The notes under the pieces: generated by a model
Told to the model about the DNA's origin: nothing
The model's input: the letters and a program-made list of their open reading frames with translations, nothing else
Database searches by the model: none
DNA from: Ischnura elegans
Taxonomy: Eukaryota; Arthropoda; Insecta; Odonata; Coenagrionidae
Assembly: GCF_921293095.1 (NCBI RefSeq)
Contig: NC_060258.1
Span: 8,880,607 to 8,944,606 of the forward strand
Length of the DNA stretch: 64,000 nt
Direction: 5' to 3'
Program-made: the position numbers and the translations under genes
In this document: positions 57,062 to 64,000 of the stretch, one piece after another
How positions within the stretch are numbered: position 1 is the first letter of the stretch
Layout of the letters: each line of letters starts with the position of its first letter

Positions 57062-57316
57062 TGTCTCACAGTGGGTACAACCAGCAGGGGGGCGTGGATA
57101 TGGTTCCCAAGGATCAGCAGACGCTCATGTGGCAGCAGGCGTCCTACCAGGGTGACTCTGGCATCCACTCCGGGAACACGACCCAGGCACCGTCCCTGAC
57201 GGGCAAGGAGCCCAACGACCCCAATGACATGAACGATGGCAACCCCTCCACTGACGCCCTCATGTTCGATCTGGACCAGGGCTTCGCTCAGGGGTTCACC
57301 CAGGAGCAAGTCGACG
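57062..57316 (+). CDS. arm: Armadillo/beta-catenin, second coding exon (residues 13-98)
   Basis: Acceptor CCTCTTCGCAG and donor G|GTGAGT define the exon. The reading frame gives the N-terminal regulatory tail. The beta-TrCP degron is visible as D44-S45-G-I-H-S49-G, with T53 and S57 at the four-residue spacing of GSK3 and CK1 phosphorylation sites (equivalent to human S33, S37, T41 and S45). In the absence of Wnt these sites are phosphorylated in the Axin/APC complex and the protein is ubiquitinated. A conserved acidic segment (LMFDLDQGF) and FTQEQVD close the exon. Residues 61-77 are an Asn/Asp/Pro-rich insert of the kind that varies among insects. The last base G joins AA of the next exon to make Glu98. 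Confidence 0.95.
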
Positions 57317-57322
57317 GTGAGT

Positions 57323-57667
57323 AATACTTATTACATTCGATGAATGTTCTTCTTGACCTCTTCATGTCAGTGAAATTCGGTCAATCTTGAGGATTGGTCG
57401 GTTAAAGTTTCTATTTAGTTCTGTGCAGATCAGGGTGCTACAAGCAATCAAAAAAATACCAATATACATGTGAGGTGTTAAGAAGCCTACGGGTACAAGT
57501 GATTTTTTTTCTCTGCAGAGTTAGGTAAAGTTAATTGTTAGAAGAAATATACAAAAACTTGGTTGCAGTGTGATTCGAGTGAGTCTCTGTTCTGTGCTGA
57601 CATCGAGTGGAAAATCAGATGCACTACTAAACATATAATTACAATACAAGATAAACTGAAGCAGTTG
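57323..57667. other. Intron 3 of armadillo, 5' part, nothing recognised
   Basis: No repeat end or gene identified. Confidence 0.35.
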
Positions 57668-57669
57668 TA

Positions 57670-57848
57670 CCATATTTATCTGAATAATATGCCCCCTTTT
57701 TTAATTTCCGTGTTAAAAGTAAATGTGGTACTCTATTCCTATGCATTTTTTAAATTTTTTCCCCAAAGCTTTTTTTTTTTTAAATGCTTGCCAAAAAGCT
57801 TCAAAATTAGAGGGGACTAAGTTCGGGGGGGCTATATTAGAAGTACGG
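57670..57848. mobile_element. TA-flanked MITE, short form
   Basis: CCATATTTATCTGAATAATA and, in reverse complement, CCGTACTTCTAATATAGCCC are inverted ends between TA dinucleotides (57668-57669 and 57849-57850). Same family as 54993-55808. Confidence 0.7.
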
Positions 57849-57967
57849 TACTAAAAATAATGCACACTTTGACTTGCCAACTTCTGATAGTAGTTACAAG
57901 CAGCGCACAGCACCCGCTAGATCTTAATGAGAGTCTTTGTCTATCTCCATCTCCTTGGATGCATCAG

Positions 57968-58155
57968 AAATGAACCAGCAGCTGAGCCAGACTCGCTCCC
58001 AGAGGGTGAGAGCTGCCATGTTCCCGGAGACCCTCGAGGAGGGCCTTGAGATCCCGTCGACACAGTTTGACCCTCAGCAGCCAACGGCCGTGCAGCGTTT
58101 GGCCGAGCCAAGCCAAATGCTCAAGCACGCCGTCGTCAACCTCATCAATTATCAG
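57968..58155 (+). CDS. arm: Armadillo/beta-catenin, third coding exon (residues 98-160)
   Basis: Starts after GATGCATCAG and ends at CAG|GTGAGT. It encodes [20 protein letters not shown] and the segment down to NLINYQ. This is the alpha-catenin-binding region that precedes the armadillo repeats and links cadherin-bound beta-catenin to actin. The tyrosine in NLINYQ (Y159) corresponds to human Y142, whose phosphorylation loosens alpha-catenin binding. The exon is 188 bp and ends in phase 0. It is nearly invariant among animals, consistent with strong constraint. Confidence 0.95.
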
Positions 58156-58329
58156 GTGAGTGAGATCATGATCCAATCCCATGAACGGAGAGCAAAAGAT
58201 CCTCTTATTTTTATTTCCACGTCCAACATGATGTTCAGGGGGGAAAAAAACCTTTTAGTGAAGTTTTCACGCTGACTAGCTGTTGCCAATAGGAAAAAAA
58301 TATTTTTCAAAAATTCCTGATGACGTTAA

Positions 58330-58926
58330 CCCTTAACCTGTGACGTGCGGTCTGAGAGACTGCTGCGATTCTATAAAATTATGAATATTTTCAAAATTAA
58401 TATTTCAAAATATCTATAATTCTCGTTAAGCTTCACATTTTTGCATAACAAGGACATCCCACTCTTAAAATTTAACGTTCCTTTTTTTAATTTCTGTAAA
58501 TTTGCAATTGGACTCAATTAGCGGTCTGCGAGACCGCACGTCACTTGCTAAGAATGCATCAAGAAAAGAAAAAAGCGGGATAAATTTCATGGCTACTTAC
58601 TACTTAGCCTTCCAGCTTTAACATTAAGGCCTTTTTTTTTTAATCTGGCAAAAATATTGATACATAAATATAATGATTATAACTCAAGTGTTTTTGGCAT
58701 CAGTTTTTTGATCCTGCTTCAAATCACAATTTTTTATGACAAATTGGTTCGTATTGGGAGTGTGAAAATTTTAATACAAGTTTTAGAATAGTTAAGCATT
58801 CAAAGAAAAATTAAACAAAACAATAAAAATGGCGTAGCAATATTTTATGAATTTTTGATTTATTGCGGTCTCCCAGACCGCACGTCACTGGTAGTGTAAC
58901 AAGAATTGCACGTCACTGGTCAAGGG
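58330..58926. mobile_element. Possible piggyBac-type MITE with ACCGCACGTCAC repeats
   Basis: TTAA lies on the left (58326-58329) and a degraded TTAC on the right. The ends CCCTTAACCTGTGACGTGC and, in reverse complement, CCCTTGACCAGTGACGTGC are inverted repeats. The unit ACCGCACGTCAC (or its complement) appears at about 58339, 58531 and 58876. 597 bp, in intron 4. Confidence 0.65.
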
Positions 58927-58930
58927 TTAC

Positions 58931-59951
58931 GGGCAAAAACGTGCAGTTGTTAAGCTATAGAAACTATGAGGTGACCGCTCATGTTTGGCCTTGAGTTTGC
59001 CCTGTTGCAGGGTGCTCATTATTTCGAATGCTTTGCCTGCATTTGCCTTTGTCGAGAGCATTCAGGTCGTTTGAAAACCTATACCTTTGTATTCAACTTA
59101 TAAAAAGTTCCAGACAAATTGATAATGATTTTTTAAGTCTTCTACCTGTTCACTACCAATAATTGAAATTTTAAGTACTTTCCTTTGTGACTTGAAAGAG
59201 GCTTTTAATACATCTTGTATTTTACCAGTCTAACCCAGTTAAAAGGAATATCTAGTTCTTTAAAATAATAAAATTAAAATGCTTTTATTCATCACAAGTC
59301 ACACAAAACAAAGTACAACAAAATAGTCTCCATCTAAATAAGTAGAAAAATCTGCAATTGATGGTCTTCTTTGTCATGAATACATGCAGATACTTTGTTC
59401 CATTGCACGCTCAAATTAATGGTGGCCATGTCTCTGGTCTTTTAGCGTTAATGTTTGAAAGAGCAAATTTGTAGCACATGATTTAGTTTCAGTTGACAGC
59501 AGGGCCATAGCAAATTATTTCTCATATTATGCTAATGGCCTTCACCATCAGCAGTGGCATCATCAATATTTTATTTCATGTTGATTAGAAATTAAAACTT
59601 AAGGCATGATTACTCTATTGCATTAAAACGTATGGGTTAATGTCTAAATTTATGAATGCGAGAATGAACAGCAAAATTCACCGTGTAACCACCCAACTTT
59701 TGCGAATGCATGCACAGAAAATAGAACCTGTTCGAATTTGGTTCATGCATTCGTACACGTTCCGTTCCGGTCCACAAAAATCGTTCACGCAAACAGACAT
59801 TAACATATAGGTGTTAATGTACCGTGTGACCAGACCTTTAGAATTGACCAAAGCAATGGTGTGATGCATGGATTGAGCTGTTTAAGCCAGAGCTGTAGGT
59901 TGAATATACCTGTGCATTGTTGTTAATGGCGTTTGTGTTCTGTGAATTTAG
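58931..59951. other. Intron 4 of armadillo, 3' part, nothing recognised
   Basis: No repeat end or gene identified before the acceptor at 59951. Confidence 0.4.
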
Positions 59952-60101
59952 GATGATGCAGATTTGGCAACTCGTGCCATTCCGGAGCTGATCAAGCTGC
60001 TGAATGACGAGGATCAGGTGGTCGTGTCCCAGGCTGCCATGATGGTTCATCAGCTCTCCAAGAAGGAAGCGTCTCGCCATGCCATAATGAACAGCCCACA
60101 G
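59952..60101 (+). CDS. arm: Armadillo/beta-catenin, fourth coding exon (residues 161-210)
   Basis: Acceptor GTGAATTTAG and donor CAG|GTACGG define 150 bp in phase 0. It encodes armadillo repeat 1: [20 protein letters not shown] followed by [18 protein letters not shown] and ending MNSPQ. Armadillo repeats form the superhelical groove that binds cadherin, APC, Axin and TCF. The next exon should begin with the second repeat. I did not find it before 64000, so the following intron exceeds 3.9 kb and the gene runs off the window. Confidence 0.95.
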
Positions 60102-60348
60102 GTACGGATGCATTTAAGAAGAGGTGGAGGGATACGTGTGTATAATTATGGAGGAATCCCATCATATTTGCATTTTCATCATTGTGTTCACATGAACGGG
60201 GCCATAAAAGCTGTGCACACGATGGTGCGTGGCAGGGAAAAGGGTCGACTCGGGGAAAAACAGGGGAAGTTAGAGAGGAAGTTCACCTTATTTTTAGTCC
60301 CTGCTGTCTACCGCAAACTCATACCCTTGACAGACCTGGTTGGCGGAA
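60102..60348. other. Intron 5 of armadillo, start
   Basis: Frames that read through the donor at 60102 (for example to 60383) are intronic and not real exons. Confidence 0.5.
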
Positions 60349-60350
60349 TA

Positions 60351-60970
60351 CAGTGGAACCCCAATCTATCGTTCCCACATTGATCGTTTTCCCGCTTTCA
60401 TCGGTCGCCGTTCCTGGTCCCAAATAAAGTTCCATAAAGTCAATGTAATTTTTTCCCGCATCTATCATTCCCTGAAGTATTGTTTTCCTGCATTGATTGT
60501 TTGAAGATCACGGTCCCGTCGTATAATTTGATCCATCTCACAACCAATCACTGCATGGGCAAAAGCGGTTGTTTTAGGCATATTATGCACATTGCTCTCG
60601 TAAATACGTGTACTTGAAATGGCATTTGATGGGTAAGAATTTTTACATCAGACAGAAATCCATAATAGCAGTGAATATTCCGAGTGGAGTGCAAACATTT
60701 TTTAGCAAGGTGGCGTGTTCCTTTAGGATATTTGAAAGAGATATTCCTTGAATCAACAATATGACCCAAGTGTTTCGATAAAGTACTAATATTCTGCTAA
60801 TCAGCTAAAATCTCGTTTGAATCCCTTAATGAATATCATAATTACTTGCCAAAATCCAGAGTTCCTGGGTCATAGACAACCTAGCCAAACATTCCCGCAT
60901 TGATCGTTTTCCCGCATTCATCGTTTTTTTCATACATCTCCCTGAAAAACGATAGATCGAGGTTCCACTG
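60351..60970. mobile_element. pogo/Tigger-like MITE
   Basis: The ends CAGTGGAACCCCAATCTATC and, in reverse complement, CAGTGGAACCTCGATCTATC are inverted repeats between TA dinucleotides (60349-60350 and 60971-60972). Subterminal TCGTTTTCCCGC words recur on both sides. The CAGT.GAACC start with TA duplication is the pogo/Tigger pattern. 620 bp, non-coding. Confidence 0.8.
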
Positions 60971-60972
60971 TA

Positions 60973-63249
60973 CTGGGTTCTTCCAGCCAGTGAACACCAC
61001 TACCAAAATCAGACCAATCTTAGTTTCCTCTCTTGACTGTCACGTGCCCCGGGGGGACATGTTCGTGAGCAAAATGGGTACAATACATGTATTACCAATT
61101 AATGTTTCAGTGTGTTTATTCTAACTAACATGGCAGGGTTATCATAGGTCAGGGAAATGGAATCAAGGGATAACTCAGGGAATTTGAAATGGATTAGGGA
61201 TAAGTCAGGGAAAGTCCATGGCGGGAGAGGGAAAATTCACGTCATGATAATACCTTATGCTATTTGTGGGATCAGGACTTGCATCTTTTACTGGGAAAGA
61301 TAAAGTAAATTGGCCCTTTTATGTGAGTTAATTCCATGTAAAACCATTTAATTGCCTTGTATAGCATAGTTTATACTTCATCGTTTAACGTTTATAGAAA
61401 CATTAAAAGAAAATTCCTCTGCTTTGTGCTCAGTTTCGTCGTGTTTCTCTCCCAGAAAATTTAATGCCGAAGCTACCTTGAACAAGGTGTTAGAAAAACT
61501 CAGTTTATTTCCTTGGTGAACTTGAATCGTAGGCGATGTCATCTGTGATGGCTGACCCAGAAATAATGCCATGCAATAATTTGTAAGAGGATGAAAAACA
61601 GTAGAGGGTAAGTGAAGATTTTTCTCGCGGAAAGGTCAGGGAATATGATTTCAGGAATATTGCAGAACCCCAAAAATATTTTTTTGGAGATGGGTAAAGT
61701 AAAATTTTTCCCTTTTTCCTTGTAAAATTTTATTTTGCTCTATAATAAAATTTTGTATTTTGCCATTTCAATATCAGGTTTGAAAGATTTTTTAAATGTA
61801 AACTTTGATATTCAAAAGCTAATGTTAACATTACAATGTGTGCTGTTTATTTGATAGTAAAACATGTCTAATATACTTCAGTTATTGTGAGGCAAATGCC
61901 AAAGTAAAAATAAAATTACTGTGCAACAGCAAAGAGATCATGTTGGGAACTCGGAACTCAAGATTAATTTTATTTATGAGCTAATCGGAGAAATAGTGAC
62001 TTGTTTTTATCACAAAGTGTTCAGAGTTAATGTTTGCCTCAGCCTGGAAAAATTGAAGTATTCTCTTCATTCAATAATTATTTTTCTTAATTGGTGCCAG
62101 AAGAATAAAATGCCTTGGCAGGCAAGCGGAGGAGGAATACATTTTATAAATGCAAGACGCATTCCAATATTAAATTGGCCCATTATACTCAATCTGTACT
62201 GATTTTTCCACAGTTTACAAAAGATGGTAAAAATATTTTCATGTAAGGGTCATGTGTGGGTCATATTTCATTCATTTCACTTGTCATTAATCCATTTGTT
62301 TGGTTATTGTAGTGTATTGGTCGCGACTATTTTAATTGATCCATTTCTTCTTTTGTATGTACTAACCATTGAACAATTCTCTTTGCACGCAAAAATTTTG
62401 AACTTAATGGGACTTAACGGCAGATGGTGAATAAAATCTTTCTTTTAAGTGTCGTGTGTGTTTGCCTGTTATGTTTTCTCTCTTAGACTATATTGTTGGC
62501 ACTAAAAAAATTGGAGAAAACATTTTAAGTTGACTTAAAATGTCACCGGGGTTGAAAACTGAGTTGAACTTCACCTTATTGAGACAGGAAGGATTTCTCT
62601 CTCTTGTGATGGAATCTGTTTGAAAGAAGTTATTTAAATATCCCGCTTGAAAATGTATTGAAATATTCTTTTGAAAACTGTCGTCAAAACTTCGAATTGC
62701 TCTTGGGATGAGAGGTTTTACTTTGGAATTATATCAATATTTTGGTCAAAGTTTCATTAATAACTTTGTGGTGTTTTTGTTATTGGAAGGAGTGTATCTG
62801 CACCATTATTTATAACCAGATGAGATGAATGAGAAAATTCCATAGATTTTGGTGAATTCCTGAATTTTTAAATTAATCGTTTGGAAAATCACAACAACAG
62901 CATAATTGAGACGTAAGGCCTTCAATTCCAACTCAGTGAAACTCCTGTGACATTTAGTTGTGTGTTTAGTTTTCTCTATTTTAGTGCCTGCAATGTTATG
63001 TAGCAACTACATGTGTGTATATACGACTTATTATTAACTAACAAGTGAAAATCCTGTCAATAGTATTATATTGTCAATCTGTTCATGGTGTTCTCCTGCA
63101 TTTTCCTTACATAAAGCATCATGGGTTTTTTCACAGGGTCTATGACATGGCTGTAGACATTTCAAAAACTGAGTCTGTTTCGGGTTGATGTCAGGTAGCT
63201 GTGATAGCATATAATTTGTTGATACGTAGTTTTCCGCGGCGTTGTCTAG
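60973..63249. other. Intron 5 of armadillo, no recognisable gene
   Basis: AT-rich. GTCAGGGAA words repeat between about 61140 and 61640 and may belong to a decayed repeat. The frames at 61921-62202 and 62224-62430 have no recognisable similarity. Confidence 0.35.
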
Positions 63250-63419
63250 ATGATGTCTCCATGTTCCTGGGTTTCACCGCGTGGATTTTCTTTGTGACGA
63301 CAGTTTCGCCGGTATTCCAACCGGCGTCTTCAGGTCGATGTCGGGATTCAATTTTTCAATTCAAACTGTCGTCACAAAGAAAATCCACGCGGTGAAACCC
63401 AGGAACATGGAGACATCAT
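63250..63419. repeat. Foldback repeat with perfect 57-bp arms and hammerhead-like core
   Basis: 63250-63306 and 63363-63419 are perfect reverse complements. In the 56-bp loop the minus strand (63333-63301) reads CTGAAGA, then a 7-bp stem CGCCGGT/ACCGGCG around a 6-base loop, then AAAC. This resembles a hammerhead-ribozyme core such as those carried by Penelope-like retroelements. If the outer stem pair C-G forms, the conserved unpaired G before AAA is missing, so activity is doubtful. Function unknown. Confidence 0.75.
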
Positions 63420-64000
63420 ATCATTTGTGGTCACTCTCTGTCAACTGGTCTTCACCATTTATTCGATTTGGACGTTACAAGATGCAGTCGACATCTCCTT
63501 AGTGTAGGCTTTCAAGCATTGTTGAGGGAATTTCTTGCTACACGAATGAAATTCCTTTCCTCACCTGCGTTCATTCAGGGAAATGAGAATATGGTGAGAA
63601 ATAAGGTTGCAATCTGAGGTAATTTTGTGGAGCCTACAATTCATGTCGCAAAAGGGTTATATTGTGCAGTGTGTTGTATTGACAGGCATAATTGTCACTC
63701 ATCAATGATAATTTCCAAGATCATTAGTAGAGGTCCGTGAAAGTGGTTTTATTTTTTGCTAAAATTCGTTTTATAATCATGTAATTTTGGTGTTATAGAA
63801 AATCTTGGCGGTGTTATTATAATGCGATATTACACGGATGCGTTAAGCGCAAGACTAAAGAAGCCTTGGAATCGTAATGAGACAGAGCAAATGAACGTCG
63901 GCAGCGTTAAACGATGAAGGCTTAGGCTTTAATAGATTATGACTCATAAGATATGATTTTTTGTTAGTTAACCTTTAAACGCAAAATTTCGTTTTTATTT
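63420..64000. other. End of window, still intron 5 of armadillo, nothing recognised
   Basis: No armadillo exon, repeat end or other gene identified. Confidence 0.35.

Noticed and set aside
57037..57309. 90-codon minus-strand frame opposite the second armadillo exon
   Set aside because: It is the antisense of a strongly conserved coding exon and has no independent support.
59964..60383. 139-codon frame extending beyond the armadillo exon
   Set aside because: The part after 60101 follows a consensus GTACGG donor and loses similarity to beta-catenin, so it is intron read-through.
63301..63333. Definite hammerhead ribozyme call
   Set aside because: The core resembles one but the conserved unpaired G before AAA is not available if the stem is fully paired. 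Kept only as a finding to test.

Overview
The window is arthropod, most probably insect, nuclear DNA. It carries the 5' part of one host gene, the armadillo/beta-catenin homologue, on the + strand, surrounded by dense transposable elements. Four coding exons can be placed exactly from splice signals and protein conservation: 19803-19839, 57062-57316, 57968-58155 and 59952-60101. A likely non-coding first exon ends at 19327. Together they encode the N-terminal 210 residues: the beta-TrCP/GSK3 phosphodegron, the alpha-catenin-binding segment and the first armadillo repeat. The rest of the gene lies beyond 64000. I cannot name the species. The 37.2-kb first coding intron suggests a large, repeat-rich genome.

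Region 1-19250 lies upstream of the gene. It holds nested repeats: 5'-truncated non-LTR retrotransposon pieces, a ~661-bp MITE family called M1 here (ends GGGTRGTTTCC), a hAT-like element (5603-6793), and a striking 6.47-kb element (8681-15148). This last element has ~830-bp inverted arms, a 5-bp CGGCG target duplication and CACAGTG termini, so it looks like a Transib-type, RAG-related non-autonomous element. Its interior carries an array of about eight 116-bp repeats, with oppositely oriented copies further in.

Region 19840-57061 is the first armadillo coding intron. It contains an intact piggyBac-type transposon on the minus strand (23316-25570; 584-aa transposase; TTAA duplications). It also contains a ~14-kb tandem segmental duplication (26101-40186 and 40493-53909). 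The duplication is a mosaic: 26.1-34.5 kb is almost identical to 40.5-48.8 kb, whereas 36.6-40.2 kb is clearly diverged from 49.7-53.9 kb. It carries paired copies of a tRNA-derived SINE, hAT-like, PIF-like and TTAA-type MITEs, retrotransposon fragments, and a MITE family with 5-bp target duplications, called M2 here (ends CAGGGTTCCCACTCAA).

Region 57062-64000 holds the downstream armadillo exons. Their introns contain smaller DNA-transposon remnants (mariner/pogo-like, TTAA-type) and a 57-bp-arm foldback (63250-63419) with a hammerhead-like core. No bacterial-type operon, CRISPR array, rRNA or functional tRNA gene was seen. Apart from armadillo and the piggyBac transposase, I regard no open reading frame as a functional gene.
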